NCBI RefSeq assembly: GCF_020360975.1
Contig: NW_025408667.1
Coordinates: forward strand, 7,192,001-7,256,000
From: Hirsutella rhossiliensis
Lineage: Eukaryota; Ascomycota; Sordariomycetes; Hypocreales; Ophiocordycipitaceae
DNA: 64,000 bases
Direction: 5' to 3'
Made by a program: the position numbers and the translations under genes. This document shows positions 1-11,547 of the stretch, piece by piece. Within the stretch, counting starts at the first letter, position 1. Each line of letters starts with the position of its first letter. The notes under the pieces are model-generated. The model had not been told where the DNA came from. It did no database searches and worked only from the letters and a program-made list of their open reading frames with translations.

Positions 1-1
1 G

Positions 2-577
2 CTGGTACCAGGAGGCATCTTCATAAACGCGGACGTGACGAGGGTCGTGGATGCCAACATGGTCCATCTTGAACAAGAGGTTCCTATGAACGGCTCCTTT
101 CGCATCTACGTCTTTGCCGGGAATCCTCGTGTCTCGCGGAAGGCTCTGCGAGATTTTGCAAAGGGTCTCGGCCACAAGCGATCGTTTTACGCAGCATACG
201 CGCGGTTGGACTCGGATCAGCTCTCTGGCGACGAGATTCACAACCCCCACAGCCGTTTCTACACGTTGTGCACTGTGCTGGCCGTCAAGAGGGCCCGAGT
301 CGATATCTCACGCGACGTCCCCGGGGTCCTGGCTCGCTATCGAGACCACATCTACGCAGACGATGTGTGGGACCGCCGCGTGCCCGACGCAAAAGCCGCA
401 GCGCACGCCAAGATGGGATTGGACGAGGCGAGGGGCGGCGTTGTCGTGGTTCGGCCAGACGGGCACGTTGGCGTGGTAATAAGCCTTGTTGAAGGAAACG
501 GCACCGTCAACGCCCTCGACGTGTATTTTTCGGCATTCTGCACCCAACCGCTTGGAGGGTTCGCGCCGCATCTGTAG
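2..577 (+). CDS. Phenol 2-monooxygenase family flavoprotein, C-terminal part (partial)
   Basis: This is the 3' end of a gene that begins before the window. The frame is open from base 2 to a TAG at 575-577 (191 codons visible). The protein has the C-terminal, thioredoxin-like dimerisation domain of phenol hydroxylases: an LVPGG...VADANxVHL-type start of the domain (here VVDANMVHL), then [10 protein letters not shown], and near the end the conserved stretch [15 protein letters not shown]. Enzymes of this family use FAD and NADPH to ortho-hydroxylate phenols and related aromatics. The FAD-binding and substrate domains lie outside the window, so the substrate cannot be judged. No intron is needed in the visible part. 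In filamentous fungi such genes belong either to aromatic catabolism or to secondary-metabolite clusters; the next gene is a housekeeping protease and gives no support for a cluster. Confidence 0.8.
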   Translation: MVPGGIFINADVTRVVDANMVHLEQEVPMNGSFRIYVFAGNPRVSRKALRDFAKGLGHKRSFYAAYARLDSDQLSGDEIHNPHSRFYTLCTVLAVKRARVDISRDVPGVLARYRDHIYADDVWDRRVPDAKAAAHAKMGLDEARGGVVVVRPDGHVGVVISLVEGNGTVNALDVYFSAFCTQPLGGFAPHL

Positions 578-1663
578 TCGAGGAAGGCTTCTGGTTCCGG
601 AAGGTGGAGAAGTCGGCAGGGGCGAATCATCAGGCTGCTGGCGCTTCCGCCTCTCCATGTACGAATACATGTACGAACAGTTGAACGACGAGGCTGTTTT
701 CTGATGTAGCTAGCCGGCGTAGGCGGTATGGGCAAGCATCCTGCGTGCGCGCAGAGCGAGAACGGCTGTGATGGAACGCACAGTGTATGTAATCCGTCAG
801 GTTGCCCGTGCATCGAGCGAGGGCCGAGAGCCCGGTGCTATTTGGGTGACAGTTCGATGATTTCACTCGTATTCATATTTTGAAGGAGGAGCGCCGTTGC
901 ATCACGCAGCCCGTCTCACGCAGGTCAAAAGTAGCAACGATGCGGAATATTCAAGGTGCAAGGTGTGCGGGGCGTGTGGGGCTTCCCAATTCGATATCGA
1001 GGCTGGGACCCGCCCAGCAGCTGGCAGCTTGTGCCCCGCCTAGGGTGGGTCAAGCCGAGGTTTTGCCAGCTAAAAAACTCCCCTAGCTCCCCTCAACACC
1101 ACTGCAACTCGCCATTGACGGCATCACCACAGCGACCTTCAGCACCACGCCGCGCCTGGCAACACCTGCGCACCGCCGTTCAGCAGCGCACCTCGCCCGA
1201 CCGCCTCAGGCACCCAGATTCATCGAACGCGTGTTGTTGACAACGCGTCATGCGCGTTTCGCCACCTGGCAACGTGGGCTGATTGTCGGTCGCGTCCGCC
1301 AGCCTACAAGTACGTCTCCCGCCCCCAATCTCTCCCGTTCCTTCTTTCTCCCTCCTTCAACTCGCACTGCACTCGCACTCTGAGTTATCACGCACTTTCC
1401 AACTCTTCTGCACCAGCACTTTCCAACATTCTGCACTTGCACTCCCCAAACGCCTTCCGTCAACGCAACAGCTCTCTTGCCTCTCCTGCTTTTCCGCTTT
1501 CTTCGGTCTTGATCCGACTTGCCGTCAAACACCAAACACCAAACGCGCGCACGCATCTGCTTCGCACCTGCTTGTCTTCAAGCAGCCTCAGCAAGCACCA
1601 GCTGCACTTGCCACTCTTCCTGCTCTTGCCCATCACTGCACCGCACTGTCAAACACCCCCATC
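578..1663. other. Intergenic region and 5' leader of the SUMO protease gene
   Basis: No convincing coding region is seen. The last 350 bases before the ATG at 1664 are strongly pyrimidine-rich (runs of CT, CCTTC, CACTC), which is typical of promoters and 5' leaders in filamentous fungi. The open frame that extends upstream of 1664 here is low-complexity Ser/Leu/Thr translation of that leader and is not taken as protein. Confidence 0.6.
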
Positions 1664-4600
1664 ATGACTTCCTCCTATCACTCCGACCTCGCCGCCTTGG
1701 CCGTCCGCGCCAGGTTCCAAGCTAACGAGCGAAGGCACCTGCAATCTACCCAGCGCCTGGGACTTTGGAGCCAGCGAAGCATCCTCCACCGCCAGGCGGC
1801 CGAGGCTGCCCGGCCAGCACTGCTGCGCGCTTTAGACAACCGTCCTCGCCCCCCCCCAGAGAACGCAACCCAGAGGCCTCGCATTTTTGAGCGCCCCAAA
1901 GCTCGTCTCCTCATCGACACAAGGTTTCCCGTCTTCGAGTCTGACGACCCTGCGCTCGCGGATATTCGCTCCGTCCGCGTGGCACCTCCATCGACACGAC
2001 GTGCTCGCCGAGCTTTGCCTGTTTTCGCCTCAGCCCCGACCACTCCTCTGGCGTTTTCCAACACCGGAACCGAGTTTGTTGTGATCGATGGCGTTCGCAC
2101 TCGCAAGCGCCGCGCTGAGAGTACCGAGATTGAACTCGTTGCGGGTCTGCACGACGCCGAGGATACTAGCTCCTCTGTCGCCATCCCTCGCGAGGCATCC
2201 GTCTTGCCGGACAACGCGCGCCGTCTCGCTTAGGAGACCGAGGTGAGTTCACAACCTCGCCCATTTGCCCTCTTGCCGTTGTGATCTCGCTGACTCGCGT
2301 GTTCAGGCGCCGCGCCGCATGTTTGCAGGACATCTTCTTGGACGCGTCACCGGGATGATGTCGGACGTCTACTCTACCGTGACCGCTTTGAGTGGTGCAG
2401 TGGCTAGATTTTGTACGTTTCCATTTCTCGCGTTCAAGACTTGCAGTCTTGAACATGGCTAACTCGAACTAGTCCGTCATACGTCTCACACTGTTACCGA
2501 ACTTCGCACCTATGTCCGTGACCCGGACACTGGCGCAATCAATGTCGCCAACAAGCGTTTCAAGCTGGGCTCCCCCGAGGAGACCCAGGCAGTCTGGCTG
2601 ACTGAAGAGGCTACTCTCTGCGACCTGGTGACAAAGAGAGAGAGCCTCCTCGACTACCTTCGCACTATCTGCAACGCCATCGCCGACAACCCGGATCGTG
2701 CCCAAATGAACAAATGTCTTGGGCCCCTGCAGTTTTTTCTCATCGACAATGCTCACGACCTTGGCGTTATTAACCGCGGAGAGCGTGATCTCTGCGACGC
2801 CTTCTTCGGCCACGTTGAAAATTGCTTCAACCTGCTGGCCATTCTCTACGACGTTGGCTACTTCTTCACCACAAGGAAGACCTATGGTTCGGTTCCGCCA
2901 GCCGTGGATTACAAACTCGGCGAAGATGGTCGAAAGAAACTGAATTGGGCTCAGAAGTTCCTTTCTGCCCCAGCTCTGCCCACTATCTGCGATGACTTTT
3001 TGCGAATGGCCTGCGTGAATACTGAGGAATCTTTTCCCACCGACTTTGTCGATCGAGTCATTCTGGATTTGCAGGCCATTATGTGCGACATTCCTGTTCC
3101 GAGCTTTGTGGTTTCTGAAGAATTCCATGGGCAACTCCGACTGCTTTTCCCAAAGCCTCAGCGCACAGACCTGGAATGGCACTTGCTGCTTCCTGGATGC
3201 TTTCCCGAGGACGAGGAAGAGGAGACAAAAGAGGCTCCTCCCCCTTCCCCTCCCGCACACAGCGTCCCCATCATCACCCCTCCGCGAACTCCATCTCCAC
3301 CGCCGGTCATTGCAAAGACCAAGACTGGCAAGACGGCATGTTTCTATGCCGACCACTTGGAAAGCTGGATTTCTGGCATAACATCCCAGGAGTTCCACTC
3401 CGAGTTTTATCAGGAGAGCGACGCTCATCGCGCCATTCAAACCAACTACATTACCGAATTTGTGGCCAAGGACCCCGGCAAATCAGCCGAGGCCAAGCTC
3501 CCAAAGTCGATTCTCAGGAGACGCAGAAACCAGGTGTCGCGATGGAACCCCAAGCGACTGGCCGGGACACGTCTGCCCAAGGCTGTGCGGTTCACGGAAA
3601 GCACTCTGAGCCCTCGTCCGCGAAGTCACATGGGCCTGGACGTGCCCAGGTTGATTGAAGGCGATGAAGAGCGAAAGAATGACGACGCCCCCGCCGCTTG
3701 GTCTCCTGTTGGACTGCGACCAATGACGCCTTCGGAGGACAACATGTTCTTGATAAAAAAATCTCATGACGAAGACTTCTTTTGGCCGCGAACAGATGAC
3801 GACAAACTGCCCGACCCCGAGGAGGAGAGAGAGCGCAGGGTTGCCGGCGCATCGGCTCGCATTGATGAACTTATGGGCCTACCCACCGTTCCAGGTCTCT
3901 CGACTCGCCCAATCGAGGACATTCTCGAGAGCCTCAAACGGCAGAACAAGATTGACCTGTCCTACAAGCTGGCCGTGGAAGCAGAGAAGGCCGCGGAGGA
4001 GGCAAGGCAGAGAGCAGCAGAGGAAGCCAAAAGGGCCGAAGAAGAGGCGAAGAGGGCCGAAGAGGAAGCTAAAAGGGCCGAAGAAGAGGCCCAACGAAGG
4101 GCTGAAGAAGAGGCCAAGCGACGTGAGCTGGAGGAGATACTCGCCCAGACGGGCGGCTTACGCCCGGCCAAGTGTCCTCTTATCACTCCACTCAGCGAGA
4201 AGTGGATGCAGGAGGTTGAAAAGGCCCTGGACCCAGGCACCACGAGATTGCTGGCCAGCACTTGCGAGGGCATCGAATTGAGACGACACGACTTTGACAC
4301 TCTTATTCCACCGACAAAGTGGCTCAATGACGAAATCATCAACGGATCTCTGGGCTGGCTCGACCGAGCAATCAACGGGGCTGCTGGCATTAAGGACACC
4401 AGGAGACAGACCCGCAAATGCTTGGCCATGGGCTCGTTTTTCTTCAAATATCTTCTTGAGAAGGGTGTTGAGCGGACTGAGCGGACTCTTCGTCGCAACG
4501 GGGTGACCAAGGACAATATGCTGGATGTCGAGACGATCATCTTGCCCATCTGCATGAACTTGCACTGGACGGTGCTCGTCATCCGCCCTGCCAAGAGAAC

Positions 4601-4913
4601 AGTGGTTCACATGGACTCGCTCAGTCCCAGCGGGTCCCGGCAGATTCGCAGACTTGGGCTGGCATGGGTCAAGCACATACTGCAGGAGAAGTTTGTGGAG
4701 TCTGAGTGGGAGGAGGTTGTGACGGAGGCTCCCAGTCAGAGCAACTCTTACGACTGCGGGGTCTTCACCATCACCAATGCCATGTGCCTGGCTTTGGGCT
4801 TGAGCCCCATTCACAGCTACGATGCGCAAGACATGCCGCTGCAACGCCATCGGATTGCGGCTGCGTTGATGAATGGCGGGTTCAAGGACGAGTTTGACCT
4901 TCAAGGTTATTGA
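1664..4913 (+). CDS. ULP1: Ulp1-type SUMO protease (C48 family), with in-frame TAG in exon 1
   Basis: Exons 1664-2242, 2307-2412 and 2473-4913; introns start GTGAGT and GTACGT and have clear branch points. The model gives 1041 residues if the TAG at 2231-2233 (codon 190) is counted as a residue. The C-terminal quarter is a Ulp1 cysteine protease domain: WLNDEIIN substrate-groove motif, catalytic His in NLHWTV (about 926), Asp in HMDS (about 943), oxyanion Gln in SQSNSYDCG and nucleophile Cys in DCGVF (about 990). A highly charged coiled coil with repeated KRAEEEA units lies at about 725-785. Such enzymes mature SUMO precursor and remove SUMO from targets, often at the nuclear pore. The start is ATG in CATCATG after a CT-rich leader. 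The in-frame TAG sits 12 bases before a near-perfect donor; no other donor in phase avoids it well. It could be a Gln-to-stop mutation, a read error, or a sign that exon 1 is a separate short product. Confidence 0.8.
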
Positions 4914-7900
4914 TTGGACAAGTTGGCTTGTTGCGACTGGAAAGAGGATGACTTTGGGCGCCTTGAGACAGCATGTGGCCCGTGCCGCCACAGAGATATA
5001 CCAGGAGTTGGGGCATCGCGATGGTTGACGATTGTTTGTTTTTGGCACGGCAGTGTTGTATATGTTCAGGCTGGACGTGAAGTGGTGGGGGAGAATACAG
5101 AGGCGGGCCACAGAGCAGCGCCGAGTCGAAGATGGACAATGACATGGCAGAAAGCAGTGTTATGGAGGGCACTGCAAGGAAGCAGGGCGACAAGAGCAGT
5201 GTTAGAGTATAGCTAAACAGGCTAGAGTGGACAATGAAAAGGATTGGCATGGACATGGAATACGAGGGCGTACAAGACCGGGGCAGACGTAGAGGAAACA
5301 TGTGAAGAAACGGTAGGTGGCGTGGGTTTGACAGGCAGCGCTAGAGAGAAAGAGTTGGATCTAAGGGAAAGCGGCGGAAACGGCTCAACGTTGTGGGCTA
5401 GAGACCAACGGGGCGGATTGAGTTTCGAGTGGAGGCGACTGTTTCTTCATCGTCTTTTCGGGGTAGACGAAAGCGGCCAGTGGAATATATCCATGTAACC
5501 AGTATACAAGGCTAGCAAGTACCGCAGGAGGCGGAGGCTTATCGATTGCTCTGAGCTTGGCTGTCGCGGTGATGGTTTTGGGGCGAAGGCGGTCAGAGGT
5601 CGGCCGGGAAGAGCGGAGGGGATGAATGGGCCGGCCGGTGGCGTGTTTTGGTCATGGTGGCGGTGGTGAGCCAGAGATGCTACGGTCCCTGTTTCTCGTC
5701 ACCCTCTTTGCACGGATGGCTTAGTTGGAAAAAATAATCTTGGTGGCCTTGTTTTGTTCAGTCACGTCGGCGATGCCGGGAGATGAGATTGTGTGGTGGT
5801 GCCACCCGCGAGGTCCGCAGGGGAGAGGGGGAAGGGGGGGGAGGGAGAGAGGGAGAGGGAGAGGGGGGGTGGGGAGGGGGGAGGAGAGAAGTAAGATGGA
5901 TCATGGGCCTCGTCGTCGGGCATTTTACGATTGATGGATTCCTCGCTCGTCTTGCATTGGGGATCCATACACAGACCGGTAGTGGGAAGGATTCTAGAAG
6001 CAGGCCGGGCGTGACGAGGCGTTTGGTTGGCTGGTCCATCCACGCATGGGCTTGTTATGTGTGTCTGGGATGCACGCACGTATGGACAGTACTGTATGTA
6101 TGTATGTACGTATGTATGTTCCAGACTAGGTATTCAGTTACTTCCAGACTACTTCCAGATTACAGGGCAGTCAGTGTTGACGAGCACAACCAAAGATATA
6201 AAAAGAAAGACACGGTGCCTTGGAAACGGAGAGGGTTGTAGGGGGTGTTCGAGCTGGGTGGCAGCGAAAGTCGTGGCAACGCCGGTGGGGAATTTACAAC
6301 AAAGCCGAAACGCATCATGGCTCATGGCTCGCACACGCCACGGCTTGCGGTGCATGATGCGTGCTCGAGCCATGGCGGTCCAACCATGATGCAGCCTCGG
6401 CCCCTCGGTGCCCAGGCGGTGGTGGTACGGAGCATGGCATGGATAAGTAGGTGGAAAGAAGAGGCGCAAAGGAAGAAGAAGCCTGCACGGCCCGTGTGTC
6501 ACCATGCGGGCGAGGCCGACGGGCGCCCAGACCGGACCCCGGCGAGGCCGACGACGGACTTGTGCCTCGGGGCATGAAAATAGGATAGGAGAGAGGACAT
6601 GGAGAGGAGCCGAGGGGTGTGGGGATCCGTCTGGAAGACGAGACCAAACATCCTTTTTTGCTAAGCTCGAAACGTGTCGTCTTCCCCTTCCCAATCAGCC
6701 CTGTCGTCTCATCGGATGGCCGTCCCTCGAGGGAGATGCGACACCGATGCTCATCCCGCAACTGTAAATTGCTACAGTGGCCTCTCGCCTGCCTACCTGG
6801 TGCAAGGGAGTGGAGCCAACGTGACGTTGGAGTACCGTGATGATCAAGGCTGTGTGCGATACGAGGTTACTTACGCCCGTGGCTGGTCGAGGGCCGGGGC
6901 TCCGGGGGCGCTCAAGACAGAGGCGCTCAAGACAGAGAGAGACACATGCCGTCATGGCCCTGGCAGAGGGATCGGGTCAGGCGACGATGGTCTTGCCGAG
7001 ACTGACTCTGGGCACCGCGTCGAGCAATGCAAATGCTCTCGGGAAGTCTATGAATAGGCACTTGGGTTGCACCCGTAAAGGCAGTCAATGGCTTGACCAT
7101 GATGCAAAACACGACTCAACGAGCACACGCGTGCATGGACTCGGCGCATACACAGAGCCGCTACCGGATTCATGCGGCGGCACTGTCGCCGTCATGACCA
7201 GAGCGAGACGCGAGTCACCGCGTCACATGGCTGGGACTCGATATCAGCAGTAGAGGAAACACCAGTGGCTGTCGTGATGACGATATGACCTGGGACACGG
7301 GTGACATGAGCACTGCACCGGCTGCTGTTTGATGGGTTTGATGGCCTGACGATGAGACGACGAGGCGGCGCGGGGATGGGATGGGATATGGGCGGGGGAA
7401 TATGCCCGATGCATGCTGCTTGGAAATGATGACCTCTCTGCGCCTGTCGTACGACGCGGCAAAGACTGGGGACGGGCGTTTCACTGTCGGTTCAAAAAAA
7501 AACTTGGGCCGAGGTGCCTTGCATCCCGCGCGCGTGCATGACTTGGTGTTGTTGCTGTTGGTGTTGTTGTTGTTCTCGTCATCGTCGTCGTCTGATGTGA
7601 CGCCATGCAGAAAGAGAGAGAGAGAGAGAGAGAGATGGAGAAAAGCAAAGAACCCTTACAACGTAGGCAGGCGTACGAGGTAGACAGACGCCTTGCTGTG
7701 AGCAAATGACGAAACTCCTTGTCGCTAGTCCCTGGTGTTCCAGCGCCTTGGCTCTCGACTGGCATGCAAGCGATAACGTCGACGATGCGTCAAGACGTAT
7801 CGGGAGGGGGGCGTTCGTTCCTACTGTACAGTATTTCCTTCTTTCCATTTCTTCTTTTTATTTTTCCTTCTTTTTTGTCTGTTAATCTTGCTCATGTCCA

Positions 7901-10608
7901 GTATGATGCATGTACTAGTACTTCATGTACCATGTACTGCATGTACCAGGCCCCTTTTGGCTTGGAGAGGTGCGGGGTCTCAGAGGATCTCTTGCTTCCA
8001 CGCAGCTAGCGAGCGGCAAGCTGCAGCCAGCAGCACATTGCATCGGGCCATGTACTACCGAGTACAAAGAGACCCAAGAGACCAGGCAGGCCAGTCTGCT
8101 GGCCTGCCTGCCTACTGCCTTGCCTGCATTGCCTGCCTTGCCACGCTGGACATGAATTGATGTCTACTACAGTACACCATACTAGTACCTTGGGTAAGTG
8201 AATGCCATAAGTTTGTAGGTGTTTTCTATGTGTACGGATACTGTACGTTCATGTCCAAGTATCTATCTAGGTAGGTAGGTACTGCTTGTACTCTCCAGTC
8301 CACGCAGTCCCGAAAACTCCGCTCGCGTTCCAGCATCGAGGGCCCGGCGGCGGCTGTGCAGGGGCAGTACCGGTCGGTAGCTCTTTGTCTCTCCGTCATT
8401 CTCTCGACCAGCAGCCCCCCGCGTTTCCCCCTTTATTTTTCCTTTTGCCCCTCGACAAGCCCTTACCATGTCTCACCCGCGCCTGTGCTTGGGAACGACG
8501 GAAAACGCACAAGCCAGGAAAAGAAAGACAGCGCAAGTGCGGGAGAAAAACCGAGTGTGTCCGGCCGCGTCGGCGATAACAGCAAGTGGGTGACCAGAGG
8601 GTGCCGTCCAGTGGATCCGTCGCTTCTCCTTGCGGCACTGGCGCATGCGCTAGAAAGGCGCTAGAAGACGCTTGAGCCCGCTTGAGGACTGTCTGCAAGC
8701 CAATCAGGGGAGGCGGTTCGCAACTCTCTCCATTTAACCTGCCGGGGAGAGTCAGTCGGTGGGTGGCTGAGTGGGGAAGAAAGGGAAAGAGGGCACCTAT
8801 ACGCGCGCCGGGGGTGTTTTGGACAGGGGGCGGACGGGTGAGAGAGCCAATAGAGGCGTAAACAGCTTTTTAGGCGAAGCCGCACTTGGAGGCGCGACAA
8901 CTTGCCATTGGTATCCGTAGAGCAGGCCACCCTATTTGCGTCTTTTGAGAGGTTGAGAGGTTGAGAGGTCCCTCATCTGTAGGTGCGTGTAGTTAACTTA
9001 ATACTGTGATTTTTCGTCCGGTTCCTTGTGTCTTTGTAGCCGGCCGGTGCCTTGGAGCCGGCCTCACCCACGTCGTGGCTCCTCTCACGTGACTTGCGCG
9101 CCTCGGAACCTCGTAGCCTTGTAGCCGCGCACGGCGCGCCTACAGCATCAAGCGCTTCTTTCGTTCCTCATACGCAAGTCACAACAGCTGATGACAAGGG
9201 GGGGGGGGGATCGCCAGGAAAAACAGCTGATGGCAGGCCGCCGGCTTGGAAATGTGTTTCTTCCCCCCGTCGACAGGCCCAGCTAGACAAGGCAAAAGCT
9301 ATTGCCACCCCGAAAGCTATTGCCACCCCAAAAGCTCTCACACCCCCTTCCCAAGAACCCCTCGCGCGAGGGTAATTTACGGAAACCTTGCCCATGGACG
9401 ACGCTTGGGCTTTTCCGTCACCCCAGGAATGCGCACCCGCGGACCAAAGACGCGTGGCTGTCGGTAGCCAAGGAGAAAGGCCCATGGAGGAGGAGAAAAG
9501 GGCACAGATTGACTCGACGATGCATTTACATCTGTACAGCGTACTGTATGCTACTACTCGTAGATCCTTGCCCTCCGGCCTGCCTCGACATGTACAGTAC
9601 GCGCATTCCCTACATGTTCCATGCTCTCAGTGCATGCACGTGCATTCATGCCTGCAGAGGCCAGGTACTTGCTCGCGCATGGGCCAATGACGGGGCTGTA
9701 CCACGGTAGCACCAACTCCAGGGGCCCCTTGGCTGCTATGTGCAAAGTACCGGCCCCCTAGTCAGGTTCGCGGGCTTTGTCCGCTAAAGACATGCTCATT
9801 TTGCCGTGGCGTCGCCGTGTGCATGACGACGGGCCCCTCGAGGTACCCGCCCGTGTACAGTACATCATCACACCACCCTGGTACCTACCGTACAGGCTAC
9901 ATGTATGTATACTCGCCCGTCCATCATCACTTTCTCCTCTTCATCCTCGCCATTGCCCTATTTCCACCCTCAATCCTCATCTCCCCTCCTCCTCTCCTCG
10001 TCTCCTCGCTCACGTGCCTCACCCATCCATCGCCGACCACAAGCCAACACCAGGGCACGTCCTCCAACATCAATCGCCTCGGCATCCACCTTCTCCCCTC
10101 GCTTGCCTGGGCTTGTTGGCTCCCTCCCGACCGACGTCCGACCGTCGCTTCGATCCAACAACTCGGCCGCCCTCACTCGTCACCTCGGTCAATATCAACA
10201 ACGCTGCCGCCCGTCTCGCGACCATTCCTCCCCGGAATCGTCAGTCATACTAAGCCTTCGCTGTCGTCGAACCAGGCCTGGTACTTGGTCTATTCGTACC
10301 GTCGACGCCCAAGGCCGGCACCGGTTTGGCTCTTGGCCGATAGACTCGCGTCAAACGCAAGCCACCAAACCCTCTGCTAGATCCCACCCATCACTTCCGT
10401 CCCACGCCACCCGAAACCACTGCCTAACATTCCAATCGTCATTTTACCCCCCGCCGTCCCTCACGTCTTTTATCGGACGTCGTCCCTCCAACTTCTTGCA
10501 TCAGGTTCACACCTGGTTTCACTGGCCCTTATTGCTACCCCATTCACCAAACCTCGCGAGAGCCTTTTCCGCCGCCGCAACTGGAACCAAAGCAACCCCC
10601 CGCCCATC
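4914..10608. other. 5.7-kb gene-poor region with simple repeats; ends in the RGS gene leader
   Basis: No coding region I can support in 5.7 kb. The stretch holds many low-complexity tracts: a G-rich purine tract (about 5819-5891), a GTAT/GTAC tract (6081-6119), GTT and GA microsatellites (7545-7640), TTGAGAGG x3 (8943-8967), an 18-base tandem repeat (9295-9330), and many GTAC-centred palindromes such as TGTACAGTAC from about 7800 to 9900. From about 9905 the sequence becomes a long CT-rich leader running to the ATG at 10609; its long open frame is a low-complexity artefact. No tRNA B-box was seen. Confidence 0.55.
5819..5891 (+). repeat. G-rich polypurine tract
   Basis: Over 70 bases of almost pure A/G on the plus strand, with at least eight runs of three or more G, including runs of seven and eight. 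The other strand is the matching CT tract. The sequence could form G-quadruplex or triplex DNA. It lies about 0.9 kb past the SUMO protease stop. Confidence 0.8.
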
Positions 10609-11547
10609 ATGGTCAAACCAAGGTTACGACGGCTATCTACCGTCTGCCTCACCCCAAGCCCACAGGAGCAGTCACCACGACCTGCCTCCGCCTTTGACGA
10701 ATTCTCTGCCTTTAACCACTCGGAATCCCGCCCAGTCAGCGGCGCCTACTCGACCTCGTCTTCCTCCTCCCAACACACCATGTCGAACAAACCTCCCACC
10801 CTCAAAGATATTCTCGTCGACGCTGCCCCGCCGCCCTGGACTCTAAGCGCCTTCATGGCCTACCTTTCCCAAAACCACTGCATGGAGACGTTGGAGTTCA
10901 CCCTAGACGCTCAGCGGTACGGCGCCTTCTACAAACAACTCGAGTCCGACCATTCCCCTTCCGACGAGAGCAATGAACGAGTCTGTGGCTGGTGGCGAAA
11001 GCTCATGCAGACTTACATCGTTCCCTGCGCCCCTCGCGAGGTCAACATCCCTGCCCGCATCCGTGACCACCTCCTCGCCGTCCCCGAAGGCCCCTCTCCG
11101 CCGCATCCGTCGAAGCTTGACGAGGCAGGCCGCATCATCTACGAGCTCATGAATGACTCGCTGCTCGTTCCTTTCCTCCAATCCGTGGCTCCTCTCAACG
11201 GGGGTTCGGGCGAGGAACGCGCACGCTCGCCTCGGCATCGATCCCGAAACAGCGGCGGACGCGCCGTCGGACAGCTTTCTCGATCAGCCACCATCGAGGC
11301 CGACGAATTCACCGACGATAGTGACAGCAACACCCCGCCAGCGCAGGAACCCATGACCCCGCCAACCACACCGCCGACGTCTGAATACACGTTCAATTCG
11401 TCCCCCGGCGGTTTCCAGCGAGCCGTGGCCGCACACAGCAAAGGTTGGAAGAAGGTCAGCGCCAAGTTGGGCCTGGGCCGTAAGGGCTTTGGTCGGCGCT
11501 CCACACCGTCAACGTCGAGCGCAGAATGCGATGTCCCCGTTGCCTAG
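10609..11547 (+). CDS. RGS-domain protein (regulator of G-protein signalling)
   Basis: A single exon gives 312 residues from the ATG at 10609 (CATCATGG context, after a long CT-rich leader). The N-terminal third is Ser/Pro-rich. The region from about residue 62 to 195 reads as an RGS domain: TLKDILVDAAPPPWTLSAF, then the CMETLEFTLDA helix and the YxxFY segment, a middle helix ending near PCAPREVNIP, and a final EAGRIIYELM...PFLQS helix. The C-terminal half is low-complexity with Arg/Ser and Pro/Thr stretches and a basic tail (KGWKKVSAKLGLGRKGF) that could bind membrane. RGS proteins speed GTP hydrolysis by G-alpha subunits and so switch off heterotrimeric G-protein signals, which in filamentous fungi control growth, sporulation and stress responses. 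The short single-RGS layout is closest to RgsA-like proteins, but I do not assign an orthologue. Confidence 0.8.
   Translation: MVKPRLRRLSTVCLTPSPQEQSPRPASAFDEFSAFNHSESRPVSGAYSTSSSSSQHTMSNKPPTLKDILVDAAPPPWTLSAFMAYLSQNHCMETLEFTLDAQRYGAFYKQLESDHSPSDESNERVCGWWRKLMQTYIVPCAPREVNIPARIRDHLLAVPEGPSPPHPSKLDEAGRIIYELMNDSLLVPFLQSVAPLNGGSGEERARSPRHRSRNSGGRAVGQLSRSATIEADEFTDDSDSNTPPAQEPMTPPTTPPTSEYTFNSSPGGFQRAVAAHSKGWKKVSAKLGLGRKGFGRRSTPSTSSAECDVPVA

Noticed and set aside
1283..1663. Upstream extension of the SUMO protease frame
   Set aside because: The frame is open but has the composition of the CT-rich leader. The ATG at 1664 has the better context.
5783..9700. Possible small genes in the 5.7-kb gap
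   Set aside because: All frames are short, overlap simple repeats and lack splice-joined partners. None resembles a known family.
9905..10846. 313-codon plus-strand frame overlapping the start of the RGS gene
   Set aside because: It is in a different frame from the RGS protein, is made of Ser, Pro, Thr and Arg from a pyrimidine-rich leader, and shows no domain.
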